A stretch of 64,000 bases of DNA from Wurfbainia villosa (GCA_025175895.1 CM046001.1:26484314-26548313), one strand, 5' to 3'; counted from the first letter of the stretch, positions 1-11,101 are shown. Numbers and translations: made by a program. The notes: generated from the sequence alone by a model not told the origin.

Positions 1-171
1 GAGTGACCATCTCCAAGAGTGGAGATAAGATGGTTTCTAGTTGTAAGAGGTTTTAAGAGTAACTCTATTAGAACTTAAGTCACCCTGATATGTGTTCAGG
101 ATGAGATCATGTGCGACATGATTGACATGGAAGTAGTCACATCCATGTTGTCTGTAAGCAGCCAAGTCTGA
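1..171. mobile_element. Host retroelement D, interior segment 1
   Basis: This non-coding sequence ends exactly at the duplicated target site of the gypsy element E (TCTGA at 167-171). It is probably continuous with 44761-45118 and 49374-49826, the latter leading into a polypurine tract and an LTR start. I see no gag or pol similarity. Membership of an old LTR element is inferred from the downstream tract and LTR. The class is unresolved. Confidence 0.5.
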
Positions 172-1214
172 TGATGCGGCGAGGAAGATTTGTTCACCTC
201 CTTTCGATGCGATGAAGCACGAAGGGAGCTTTGGGTGGGGATTTCTCACAAGCCGCAACAATAAAGAAGAGAAGACGAAGCAAAGAAACGTAAACCAACA
301 CAGGCAATGAAAACTAGAACACAGGATGTAACGTGGTTCGGAATAAGTATTCCTACTCCACGGAGGTGAGCTCTCTCACCGGGTGCAGTGCCCAAGCACT
401 TTCAACTATGAACGTCCTCCTTTCCGGAAAGGAGACTTCCTGAGGTGGAGGAGAAAACCTCTTACAGTTCAATCCCAATACAAGAAAGAGTACACGCAGT
501 GCAAAAGCAAAGATCACTCCTCTCCTTCTCCGGCGTGATGGTGGTAGCTCTCCTTCTACTCCTGTGTCTTCGTTTCTTGCCAGTTGGAATAATGTGGATC
601 CCCTTTCCTTCTATCCTCCCCTTCCCTTTTATCCTCCTCTGATCCAGCGTTGCCTCGCGTGCTGTCCCTATCGTACACGTGGCCACCACGTCCACCTGGA
701 GAATAATTCTGTTACAGATACGAGGAGCGAAGACTCATCGAAATATTATGTGGGGACCCCTCCTTCTGTTACATAACATCTCTTCATCTACATTTCGGGA
801 AACTACGTTAGCCTGTCCCCCTCAACCATCCGCTTTTGGTGAAACTAACCTAGGTCTATAGTTCACGGGTGGTATAGCCTTTGTGGTCCTCACCAATCTG
901 AACCAACTCTCCTTCTTCCCCCCGTGAACGACCTCCAGACTGACTAGGCCGAGTCGATTCTTATCCGTCCCACCTACTGCTAGGCCTACACGACCGAACC
1001 GATTCTAGCTCCTTTTCTAGCGAAGCGCCTCCCCTTGCTTTCGTTTTGCCGTGTCGATTACCTTCACTAGCTCTCCCGTGCCAATTATTTCAAGCACTTA
1101 CGCCTTTATCCGCCGTCCCTCTCCTCTTTCTCCGCCGAACCACTTATTCGGTTCGAGTAATGCCTTACACGTGAGTCCTATCTGGTTCACAGAGAAGAGG
1201 TAACAACAGTATCA
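172..1214 (-). repeat. 3' LTR of gypsy E
   Basis: It matches 43716-44760 along its length with scattered substitutions and small indels. On the plus strand it is followed by the complement of a purine-rich tract (about 1215-1240), as expected at the 3' LTR of a minus-strand element. It contains an ACGT-core G-box/ABRE-like site (ACACGTGGC) near 676-684, also present in the other LTR. Confidence 0.9.
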
Positions 1215-1355
1215 TTAGTCAACCCCAAAAAATAGTCAAGCGAAGTTATAAGCTTGACTTTCCAACTATATAAGGTTCCTGCTCCATTCTTGGCTCATTA
1301 ATTAAAATTCACCCCTCTCTTATAGCTCCCCCCTATATTCTTGAAGTGGCCTAAT

Positions 1356-1422
1356 GGGCCCATGGGCCCCGCTTTCCCTTTTCTTTTATATAGTCGAACC
1401 GTCACAAAAACCCTATATAAAT
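1356..1422 (+). promoter_or_regulatory. Antisense promoter inside gypsy E
   Basis: A perfect 14-base palindrome GGGCCCATGGGCCC (1356-1369) carries two GGCCCA-type elements, the kind bound by TCP factors in plant promoters. A clean TATA box TATATAAAT lies at 1414-1422. Both face the plus-strand reading frame whose first good ATG is at 1590, opposite to E's own transcription. Promoter activity is inferred from motif and spacing. The related gypsy F has a TATA box in the equivalent place (59053-59058). Confidence 0.55.
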
Positions 1423-1589
1423 CTCTACTTTTTTCCGTTTAGGTATTACTTAGCGTGCTTAGCAATCCCGTCTCTTCCACTTCTTCCCTCCTGCGATTTT
1501 CACAGACGGCGTTTCAGCGACCCAACCCTTCCTTTCTTACACGCTCTTCCTCTAACCTCCAAGTAAGTATTCTGTCCTATTTTATACCT

Positions 1590-3833
1590 ATGGCCCCTAG
1601 GATCATCCCTTCACCCGCGTGGTATGAACACACCGTAACCCAATTGGACTGCAACCATTACTTCTTTAACCTTAAAGATAGGTTTATAAACCCTTCCCTG
1701 AAATGCTGCTTTACGACTAAGATGCATCGACCACACTGTCCTCCTCTTGGTTTAACATGCTTCTTTTCCGAACAGTTCCTCAATGGCCTATCTCTACCAG
1801 CACCTTCCGCCTATCTAGAAATTTTAGACTTTTACGGACTACCTTTAAACCAATTTACCCCCAATTCCTTTCACATTCTGTCAGGGGCTTCTATAGTGTT
1901 CCAACACCTAAACCTCTCTCTAACTCCTCAAATATTCCACTGTTTCTTTCAATTAAAATCTTCCAAAGCATGCCTTTTTTACCTGTCCAGTCGTCCAAAC
2001 TGCCAATTCCTAGTGAATATGCCTACTTCCCATAAAGGATGGGAAGAATTGTACTTCTTTGTACAGCTTCCGGTACCTTTACCCCACTCGGACACCTGGA
2101 AGTTAGAACTTCCCGAACTACCTTCCTTCCGGGAAATGAGGACCCAATGCCCTTTCTCGGAAGTTTATAGAATACTGGGAGAGTCACATTACTGTTCGGA
2201 TCACCTAATGCAAACTCCCCTCCTGAGTCACTTCGGACTATCCCCCTTCCCTTCAACGACCTCAGCTGCCATAGGTAGGATGACACTTACCCTTCAATAT
2301 AAATTTTTATCTGCATCATTCATCTTTCTTATCAACGCATTTTGCAGATAATCTAATGCAGGACACTTTAGTGAAAGGAGAAGAGGTTGAGGCTGCCAAG
2401 AAGAAGAAGGCCTCAACAAAGAGGGGTAAGTCGGTGGCAGCCCCTTCTTCTCCTCGGAAGAAATTGCGGCTCATTAAGAAAGGAGCTCCTAGTTCATCAA
2501 CTCTTCCTCCTTCCTCTTCTGGTCAACATGGTTCGCAATCTTTAACCATCTATGAACCGAGGAGGAAGGACACCACCTTATCCGTCCCGTCTTTGTCTCC
2601 CCAAGGAGAAGATTCCCCTTCCCACTCTCCTGATTCATCCCTCCTTCCAAATGATTCTCCCTTGCCTTCCCGAACCGAATCCATCTCCGCCCCTATCCCT
2701 TCAGACACACTTACCTCTCCCACCCCTATTCAACATATCGAACCCACTCTTCCGTCTGAGGGAGAAGACCTTCCCCTCCCGACCTCCTCCAGGACCACAT
2801 TGGGGTCACTGCTGCATATCCATCACCTTTCAAGGGTGAAATTCTTCAATCAGTTAGGCATACAAGGCCCCTGCGACCAGGTGGGCAAATTGCTGGCGGA
2901 GGTAACTGCTTTCCCCTTCCAATCTTCAATGTATTCATACATCTGCATACCACTGTATGCCAACGTCTGATGATGGCGCTTTCTTTCCTTCAGGCCTCGG
3001 CCAAGCACAGCAAGATGGTAACTAACCTAGCCCAACTTCAGTCCAGCGTAGAGGCGCGCCACTTTGCCTCTCTAGCGCAGCAAAAACAACTCGCTCGGCA
3101 ATTAAGCGAGAAAGAACAAAAGGAATCCGACCTGAAGGGCCAATGTGAAGATGCCATGACACAGTTGGCCTTGGTTCAAAGTGAAAAGGAGCTTCAACGA
3201 AAAAATGAAGACCTCGAACAACAAGTCTTCCTCCAGTCCAGCGAACTTCAGCAGGTGGATCTCCTTACCCGTGAATTAAAAGAGTATAAGGGACAGCTCG
3301 GGGATGCCATTATTAAAGTTGTTGACTCTTCTACCGCCATCCAACAGCTTCAGCAAGAACGTCAACAACTTCGACTAGAACGCTAAGCATGGGAAGCCAC
3401 TAAAAAATCTTGCATAGAGAAGTGTCAAGAGCTCTCTTCCATGGTGGATGATCTTCCTCAAGCCCTATCAGCAGTGGCTCGACAACAGTCTAACCTTCAT
3501 CAAGAGTACTCCAAGGCCCTTTCAGCTCTGGGTCAGCAAGCCATAAAAGCAGCAACTGAGAAGGATGCCTTGGCAGCCCAGCTAACTGAAAGCCAAACCC
3601 AGCTGGCCGATTGTCGGGCTCAACTAACCAGTTGCCAGTCCCAGCTGAAGGAACAGGAGGCTGACCTAAAGGGGCGATACGTCAAGAAAGGAGTGGATCT
3701 GTTTATACTGGGCTTTGACGGGTCTTCATCTCTAAATGCTGAATGGGGATATCCACCCCCCGGCACGGACACTAGTTATTTAAATCCCGTAGATGTCTTA
3801 TCTAAGTGTCCCCCCGAACTGTTTGAGCTGTAA
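1590..3833 (+). pseudogene. Antisense spliced gene of gypsy E (aORF1, transposase_28-like plus coiled coil)
   Basis: Reading from ATG 1590, exon 1 (to 2274) resembles the 'putative gypsy type transposon' family (Pfam Transposase_28). It has a segment like GLPLNQFTPNSF and the motif GWEELYFFV. A 73 bp intron (2275-2347, GTAGGA...TTTGCAG) joins it in phase 1 to exon 2, a Lys-rich then Ser/Pro-rich linker. A 92 bp intron (2902-2993, GTAACT...CTTCAG) joins in phase 0 to exon 3, a long Gln/Leu/Glu-rich coiled coil ending at TAA 3831-3833. Both introns keep the frame, which supports real splicing. One in-frame TAA (3384-3386) interrupts the coiled coil, so this copy is probably broken. Such antisense frames are known in Tat-lineage elements, but their role is unknown. 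Confidence 0.65.
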
Positions 3834-4284
3834 CTCCTAATATCCTACTTCCTGTAATGACCCCTTTTTTAATGTTGAAGAAGGATTATATTAGCATAGA
3901 TTTTTATTGTTCTTTTTGTAAGCCTCCTTGCGGGTCGGGAATTCTGAACCAACTTTGTGCTTTTCTCTTTTTACGATTACGTTCCTTTTCTCGTGTCGCA
4001 TGGCGCAATCGCCTCGTTTGTTCGGGAACTCACTCAGAAGGTCCCGGATGGTCCTATTCATATCCGACCCAATTTTGGCTTGGCTAAAAATTAAATTACT
4101 TTTGCCTGTTGATCTTCTCTGTCTCTCTTACTGCTTCGGAAACGATATCTTGATAAGTACCTATGCTACTGCCATTACGATATCAGTCTCTTCACCTTCT
4201 TCCCTTTCCCAAGAACTACTGCAGTTCCTTTCCCTCAACTATAAATTATCACCCTCCATGTCTTCGTCCTTCCATCTCACTCTC

Positions 4285-4764
4285 ATGGCTTCGGCGGAAC
4301 ACCCTATTGATATTTCTTCGGATTCTGAATCTTTCGAGCTGTGGGACTGGCTTATCGGAGATACTGAAGATTCTGAGACCCGCTCGACAGCTACCTCGAC
4401 TTTTCGCCCCCTTTCTTTTCCACTTCACACCACAGCTCCCACCCCTCCCACAGAGAGGTCTTTTCGAGCACCCTTCCCTTCTTTCCGCAATCGGGTGTGG
4501 ACCCCTCCTTTAACATGGGAGTACACAGTGGGAGATCCCCGGGTCTCTGCTGAACTTCCCCCACTTCCACCGCCCCTGACCTTCGTTTCAGTCTCTCCGG
4601 CGAGGATCCGTCCGCCTCCTTTTGATGAAGCTCCACCAGTGATACCTTCTGCTCAAGGCGAGCTCTACCGAGCCATCTTGGCACCTTACCCCCCCCCCCC
4701 CCCACCCCCCGAGGAGCCTCCTAGCAACTCTCCTGTCAAGAGTAATCATAAAAAGTCTTCCTAG
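4285..4764 (+). CDS. Antisense proline-rich reading frame of gypsy E (aORF2)
   Basis: This is an open frame of 159 codons from ATG 4285, the start closest to a TATA-like CTATAAAT near 4239. The product is acidic at the N terminus (DISSDSESFE) and then strongly Pro/Ser/Thr-rich, with a run of prolines coded by a poly-C tract near 4689-4712. I recognise no domain. It lies antisense to E between aORF1 and aORF3 and may be an N-terminal exon of a larger antisense product. The flanking stretches 3834-4284 and 4765-5108 hold no gene I can support. Confidence 0.35.
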   Translation: MASAEHPIDISSDSESFELWDWLIGDTEDSETRSTATSTFRPLSFPLHTTAPTPPTERSFRAPFPSFRNRVWTPPLTWEYTVGDPRVSAELPPLPPPLTFVSVSPARIRPPPFDEAPPVIPSAQGELYRAILAPYPPPPPPPEEPPSNSPVKSNHKKSS

Positions 4765-5108
4765 ATTAAATAATGTAATTATTCATAAGTATGTAAATAA
4801 GAAAAAGAAAGGAAGAAATTAGTATCCACTCTGGTCGTTTTCTTGTGGATGTAAAGTTTTGGTCCTCGGAAAAACTACAATCTCGCCTGAACGTACTTTT
4901 TCTTACCATTTCCATGGGATTCGGACCCTTTTACTTATAATTACTGTACCAGCGACTCTTCACCTACTGTCTTTACGCTTCCCCTTCTTTACTAGCATTC
5001 CTTATCCTTATTTCCTCTGTGAATAAATGCGCCCTTCTCCTTCATCATTATAAAGACTTCCAACCCTTGCCGTATAACTCCCATCTTTTCCTTTTTCTTC
5101 TCCTCACC

Positions 5109-5387
5109 ATGGACAAAATATCTGACCAAGGTAGCAGTTCCTCTCCTGCTGAAGAAAAGGTTGACGAGCAACGTTATATCGCTAATTTGGAGGAACAAGT
5201 GAGATACTTGTAGCAACGATTGAGGGAAGCTTCCGCCAATAACCTTTCTTTGCATTAGCAATTGGCCGGGTCACAGAAGGAGCTATCCAAGTAAATCTTC
5301 TTGCAACAATCTTACCTTCGGCAACTACTGTACCAACCCCGGCCGCGCAAAGAAACTCCGTCAGTTCCTCCCAATAAAGAACTGTAA
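5109..5387 (+). pseudogene. Antisense short coiled-coil frame of gypsy E (aORF3), broken
   Basis: From ATG 5109 the frame reads a Ser-rich start and then a heptad-rich segment (IANLEEQVRYL). It continues in the same frame to TAA 5385-5387. It is interrupted by TAG 5211-5213, TAG 5256-5258 and TAA 5292-5294. All three fit C-to-T change of CAG/CAA glutamine codons, as expected after methylation-linked decay. The composition resembles the coiled coils of aORF1 and aORF4. The function is unknown. Confidence 0.4.
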
Positions 5388-5649
5388 TGCCCTATACATA
5401 AGGGTTTATTTTGCTAACCTCTCCCCAGGGAGGAGTTGTAACATGTAATCTTTCTGAAATAAGGAACTTTCTGTGAAAATGGCTTTCGCCTATATTTTCC
5501 TCGCTTATCTTTTCTTCTAACATTTCTCGAGCTATGTCAAACCCCCTCTTTTTCATACGGAACACAAATAAAGGCACCGCCTCTTTCCCCTTTCAGTGCG
5601 TAGGGACCATGCATATATATTCTTTGCACAAAAAGATAAGATGTCATAT

Positions 5650-6930
5650 AGTTGAAGGAATACTCAGCTCTTCCGCTCTGCCGCCACATGGGGATAGAAT
5701 AATATATAGTCGAGAAGTAAACTCAACTCTTCCATTTCACAAGGATAAAAATGATAGATAACTGCGGAGATCTCAGTTCTTCCGTTCCACCACCACACGG
5801 GGATAAAATAATATATATAGTTGAAGAATGAATTCAACTCTTCCGATTCGCGGGGATAAAAATGATAGGTAACTGAGGAGACCTCAGTTCTTCCGTTCCA
5901 CCACCACACGGGGATAAAATAATATATATAGTTGAAGAATAAATTCAACTCTTCCGCTTCGCGGGGATAAAAATGATAGATAACTGAGGAGATCTCAGTT
6001 CTTCCGTTCCACCACCACACGGGGATAAAATAATATATATAGTTGAAGAATAAATTCAACTCTTCTACTTCGCGGGGATAAAAATGATAGATAACTGAGA
6101 AGACCTCAGTTCTTCCGTTCCACCACCACACGGGGATAAAATAATATATATAGTTGAAGAATGAATTCAACTCTTCCACTTCGCGGGGATAAAAATGATA
6201 GATAACTGAGGAGACCTCAGTTCTTCCATTCCACCACCACACGGGGATAAAATAATATATATAGTTGAAGAATGAATTCAACTCTTCCGCTTCGCAGGGA
6301 TAAAAATGATAGATAACTGAGGAGACCTTAGTTCTTCTGTTCCAGCACCACACGGGGATAAAGTAATATATATAGTTGAAGAATGAATTCAACTCTTCCG
6401 CTTCGCGGGGATAAAAATGATAGATAACTGAGGAGACCTTAGTTCTTCCGTTCCACCACCACACGGGGATAAAGTAATATATATAGTTGAAGAATGAATT
6501 CAACTCTTCTGCTTCGCGGGGATAAAAATGATAGATAACTGAGAAGACCTCAGTTCTTCCATTCCACCACCACACGGGGATAAAGTAATATATATAGTTG
6601 AAGAATGAATTCAACTCTTCCGCTTCGCGGGGATAAAAATTATAGATAACTGAAGAGACCTCAGTTCTTCAGTTCCACCACCACACGAGGATAAAGTAAT
6701 ATATATAGTTGAAGAATGAATTCAATTCTTCCGCTTCGCGGGGATAAAAATGATAGATAACTGAGGAGACCTCAGTTCTTCCGTTCCACCACCACACGGG
6801 GATAAAATAATATATATAGTTGAAGAATGAATTCAACTCTTTCGCTTCGTGGGGATAAAAATGATAGATAACTGAGGAGACCTCAGTTCTTCCATTCCAC
6901 CACCACACGGGGATAAAAATATATATTTGT
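5650..6930. repeat. 111 bp tandem array with two palindromes per unit
   Basis: About 11 to 12 head-to-tail units have a period of exactly 111 bp. The phrase CACACGGGGATAAA recurs with its GG ending at 5800, 5911, 6022 and 6133, and so on to 6910. Each unit is two related half-units. One carries GTTGAA-N7-TTCAAC and the other AACTGAGG-AGA-CCTCAGTT, and each is followed by a GGGGATAAA-type tail. Units differ by scattered substitutions and the first is most degraded. The array lies between E's antisense frames and the nested TRIM. Tandem arrays near the 3' end are known in Tat/Ogre elements and can seed satellites. Confidence 0.95.
5664..6614 (-). other. Open frame through the 111 bp array (37-residue repeats), doubtful as a gene
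   Basis: Because 111 is 37 codons, one minus-strand frame stays open for 316 codons, with a 37-residue aromatic-rich repeat containing FIPVWWWNGRTEVSS. A second piece is open at 6669-6947. The frame is on E's sense strand. No domain is recognised, and an open frame is partly automatic once one unit lacks stops. I list it because a start-to-stop frame survives with few changes across units. Confidence 0.2.
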
Positions 6931-7112
6931 CCAAAGGCCTTCGGCATAAAAAGTGCGCTGCTTCTCCACCGCTACTCTTCCTTCTCTCATCCCGAAGGGA
7001 ACACCTCCATCCATCCTCTCTATTGAAAGTAAGGGTTTTATTATATAATGGGCCATCAGAGAAATAAATCCTCGTTACCCTTCTGCTTAGGGCCTCCCTT
7101 TCTATTAACTAG

Positions 7113-7310
7113 TGTTGGGAGTATGGGGAATACAATCAAAGTCCCACATTGGTAAGACATGGAAAAGATCATGTGCTTATAAGAAAAAAGATATCTCCAT
7201 TGGTATGAGGCCTTTTGGGTAAAGCCCAAAAACAAAACCATGAGGGCTTGGGCCCAAAGTGGACAATATCATACCATTGTGGAGATATGTGGAGCTTATA
7301 AGCACTAACA
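7113..7310 (+). repeat. TRIM 5' LTR
   Basis: 198 bp, TG...CA ends, directly followed by the tRNA-Met primer site. It contains a TATAAGAA-like sequence that may serve as the TATA box. Confidence 0.93.
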
Positions 7311-7548
7311 ATTGGTATCAGAGCCATGGTCCATGTCAAGCCATGAACCTCGAACGAAGGAAGTTGAACTCCCACGTCCGGATCAAGAGAACCAGACATC
7401 AGGAAGGAAGTCTAGTTGGGTCGGGGGGACCGAACAACTGGCATGAAGTCCTGGTGGGTTGAAGATCGGACATCAAGCAGAGAAAATCCTTCGAGGAGGG
7501 ATAGGCTTGAGGGGGGGCCCAATGTGGTCCTTCGTTTGAGGGGGGGAT

Positions 7549-7746
7549 TGTTGGGAGTATGGGGAATACAATCAAAGTCCCACATTGGTAAGACATGGAA
7601 AAGATCATGTGCTTATAAGAAAAAAGATATCTCCATTGGTATGAGGCCTTTTGGGTAAAGCCCAAAAACAAAACCATGAGGGCTTGGGCCCAAAGTGGAC
7701 AATATCATACCATTGTGGAGATATGTGGAGCTTATAAGCACTAACA
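7549..7746 (+). repeat. TRIM 3' LTR
   Basis: 198 bp, matching the 5' LTR without a difference I can see. It is preceded by a G-rich polypurine tract and followed by the ACTAG target duplication. Confidence 0.93.
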
Positions 7747-7942
7747 ACTAGGAGCCCAATAGCCGTTACCAGCCCATTTTTCCCTCCTTTTATAGGGGAT
7801 GCTTCATCTTCCTTTCTTTTGTTACCTTCATTTCTTCCGCCTTTTCGTCTCCTTCTTCTTCGTCTGTTCTTCTTTCCACCGCCATCCTCCTTTGCCCCCA
7901 ATCCCCTTCCTCAACACTTTTATTCTTTCCCTGGCAAGCAGG

Positions 7943-9822
7943 ATGCATTCTTCTTTCTTCCAAGAAATAGCAAGCCGTTACCCCCATATCAAACGGGGTG
8001 ATGACCAAGCGCCAGCTTCATCTTCCCCTTCACCTTCCCCTACCGCCACCACACCTGCCCCGTCTCGCCTTTCTTCTTCGCCTCCATCTGAAGCCCTTGT
8101 TACATCTGTACCAGAGGAAACCAGAATAATCAGTCCCTCCTCATTCCTCTATTACTCACAAACCCTAACTCTCCCATTTTCTCCCCCTCCGCCGTAAGTG
8201 TTTGGAAGTCGGCTCCTCTTTCATCACAACCCGAAGATGAATCCAGGAAAATAGTGCGTTCACACCCGTCGACCACAGATGCTTTTGCATCTACGCCTTC
8301 TTTGTCCCCGAAATATGGCACCTCCCCTGAACATATGGTAATTGATATTCCTCCACTGCACATCCCCCCTTCTTCTCAACGCCTGGAGAGCCCCTCACCT
8401 TCTATGGGCACTAGCCTAGGCACCTCCACTTCTCACCTTCCCAACGAAGAGCTTTCCATTCCGATGGTTTCTATACCCTCTTCTCCAGATTCTTCACCAA
8501 AACAATCCCCTTCCGCCACTTCTGATGTGCCCTCCTCACAGCCAGCCATCATACACCTTCCCCCTCTAGCCACTGATTCTTTACCCCCAACTTCCACCCA
8601 TTTGAACCTCCTGACCAGTGCTCCTCCTTCTTCTTTTCCCTTAGAACCCCTTTCACAGCTGATGGCCACCACCCCTATTCTTCCTTTTCTGAGTGAACCT
8701 CCACCGCGGGTGTCATCCATCCCCTCTTCTTCTTCCTCTCCCCGGGGCCTTCGAATCTTAAATTTGGAGGAGTTGATCTCCAGAATGGAAGGCCTGCGCC
8801 ACGCTTTAGAATTGGTATGTTTCTCTAATCAGCTTCTCTAATTTCCCTTACTGAATAACTTCCTTTCAACAAATGGCTTACAAGCCCTAACAAACTACCA
8901 AGAATTGGACCGCTCCCTCCAGCAATACCGAGCCCAATCTCTGAAGTTAGAACAGCAGCAACGGGAGGATCTGGCGGCTGCTCTAAATCGAGAGCACCTC
9001 CTATCACAACAACTGCAGCAATGTCAGGAGTGACTGATAGAAGCTCACCACCGACTGCAAAAAGTTGCCGCAACTATAGCGGCATTACAAAAACAGCAAC
9101 AAGCTGGCATGGAATCACCCCCACTCCGACAGGGTGTTCAGCTGGCACATCTTGACAGGGAGGCTTCCTCTTCTCAAGAATTAATAAGTCTTCGAGAGCA
9201 GGTAGCAGAGCACCTTCAAGGGAAGCAACGAGACTCGGACAACATCGCCCACCTGTGAGTTCAACACCAGAAAGCAGAGGATAAAATAGGGGACCTCCGC
9301 ACTCGCCTGTGCAAGGAGGTACAAGAAAACTCCTCCCTCATAACTTCTAGGGCACATGCTCACGCCCGTATACGCAGGCAAGAAACCTCCCTCCAGAGGC
9401 TGGGCACTGAGCTTATCCGCACTAGATCCTACTCCGAGGCGGTAGAGGGGATTTCAGCCTCAATGCGCCAGAATATGATGGACATGACGAACCTGATCCA
9501 GCAAGATCAGACTTCCCGAGCCGATGATATCTCCGTCCTGGCAGATGCTATTATGTAAGTATCCCGGCGTTACAGTGACATACGCTGAACCCTTCGAGAA
9601 CAACAAGAGAAATGTCACAGGATTCATCGGGATCGGAGCCCTGACCGCCCGAACTGGCAGGAGCGGCTAGTCATCCTGTTATGCGCCACTTATCAAGATG
9701 GATTTAACAAGGCGGTTCGACAGTACACCGATCAAGGGCTTCCCCCAATTAACCATCCTACTTTTTCTTTAAATTGGGAGGCTAGCTTCCAACGTTATCC
9801 CCCCGATCGGTTTAAGCTGTAA
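7943..9822 (+). pseudogene. Antisense Ser/Pro-rich plus coiled-coil frame of gypsy E (aORF4), broken
   Basis: Starting at ATG 7943 the frame is rich in Ser, Pro and Thr. It shifts frame within a C-rich tract near 8185 and continues as a Ser/Pro linker to about 8814, where ATTG|GTATGT looks like a splice donor. The acceptor is not resolved. From about 8885 a long Gln/Leu-rich coiled coil follows, with TGA codons near 9031 and 9256 that fit CGA decay. The tail ends RYPPDRFKL at TAA 9820-9822, resembling the CPPELFEL tail of aORF1, so the two may be ancient duplicates. It converges with E's pol, which ends at 10011, leaving 188 bp between them. The function is unknown. Confidence 0.45.
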
Positions 9823-10010
9823 TATGATGTATTGCTCCAGGACGTAATCCCTATGTTATCTTCTTTTCTTCTTTATAGTTCGCTATAAGGACTACAGCAT
9901 TATTATGAATCAATCAAACTCAGATGCGCTTCATATCTAATTAATACAACAAATTACCAAGTACATCCCCTCGAGGGCCCTTCAACTCCTTTTCTATTAT
10001 CCATCCTTTC

Positions 10011-11101
10011 TTATACAGTGTGGAAAGGTTTCAAGTGAATAGCATTCCACGGTCATGGGAATTCTTTGCCCTGGTCGTCCTTTAGATAATACGCCGACCC
10101 AGCTACGCGATGCGTCACTTCATAGGGCCCCTCCCAATTTGGAGCTAACTTTTCTGGATCTCCCACAGGATTAACTTTACGCAGAACCCAATCTCCCTCC
10201 TGGAATCTTTAGGGCATCACCTTCTTATTAAAGGCTTGTTGTACTCTCCGCTTGTAAAACTCTGCTCGTCTTCGTGCCATCTCCCTCTTTTCTTCCACCA
10301 AATCCAACTCAGTGCTTCGAATAATTTGGTTCTTCTCTGTCTAGTACATTTCTATTCGGATGCTACTTAAGAGGGCTTCGACCGGAATAACGGCCTCTGT
10401 CCCATATACCAAACTGAACGAGTTTCTCCCGTTGCAGTTTTTGGTGTGGTTCGGTAGGCCCATAGGATTCCAGGCAGCTCTTCTACCCAGTTCCCCCTCT
10501 GAGCCCCCAATTTGGTCTTCAACCCTTGAATGAGAATTCTATTAGTGACTTCAACTTGCCCGTTGGCTTAAGGATGGGCTACTGAAGTAAAAGCTTGCTG
10601 GATATTGAGACTTTGACACCATTCTTTAATTTTCTTGCCCTGGAATTGTCGTCCATTATCACTAACTATCCTCCGAGGAATACCATATCGACAAACGATA
10701 TTCTGCCATAGGAATTTTATTACAGCATTCTCAGTAATTTTGGCAAGAGGCTCGACTTCCACCCACTTGGAGAAGTAATCTATGGCCACCAATAAAAATT
10801 TCTTCTGCAAAGGTGCCACAGGCATCGGACCCACTATATCCATTCCCCACTGATCAAAAGGGCATGAAGCGACCACATCTTTCATTAATTCAGCCGGCCA
10901 TTCGGACCGATTGCTATGCTTTTGACAAGCTGGGCAAGTTTGCACTATACGAGCAGCATCTTGTTGGAGGGTAGGCCAAAAATATCCTGCTAACAGGGCC
11001 TTCCTTGCTAAAGCTCTTCCCCCCAGATGATTACTGCAACAACCCTCATGAATCTCCTGGAGTACCCATTTAGTATCCTCACTTCCTAAACACTTCAACA
11101 A
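10011..11101 (-). pseudogene. Gypsy E integrase
   Basis: This is the C-terminal part of pol. The N-terminal zinc-binding motif is visible (HEGCCSNH, then CPACQKH), followed by the catalytic core with MDIVGP and SDNGRQF, the first two acids of the D,D-35-E triad. A TAA at 10568-10570 falls just after VAHP, replacing a Gln codon before the NGQVE segment that holds the catalytic Glu. The frame then continues through a C-terminal region with a PNWEGPYEV motif to TAA at 10011-10013. Integrase would insert the cDNA into chromosomal DNA. The internal stops mean this copy cannot make full-length enzyme. Confidence 0.85.

Larger units (their letters stand above)
7113..7746 (+). mobile_element. TRIM (miniature LTR retrotransposon) nested in E
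   Basis: The 198 bp LTRs (7113-7310 and 7549-7746) appear identical by eye. They begin TGTTGGGAG and end CACTAACA. The perfect duplication ACTAG sits at 7108-7112 and 7747-7751. The left LTR is followed by a primer site TGGTATCAGAGC (7313-7324), complementary to initiator tRNA-Met. The right LTR is preceded by a purine tract (about 7539-7548). The 238 bp interior has no coding capacity, so the element must have moved with proteins supplied by another element. Apparent LTR identity implies a recent insertion. Confidence 0.95.

Noticed and set aside
445..861. Short frames in the E LTR at 445-642, 564-776 and 679-861
   Set aside because: They overlap in several frames, also appear in part in the other LTR, and show no domain. 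LTR sequence is non-coding here.
8195..8278. Intron in aORF4 starting at GTAAGT 8195
   Set aside because: Joining to CAG|ATG at 8279 does not restore the downstream Ser/Pro frame. A one-base shift in the C-rich tract explains the data better.
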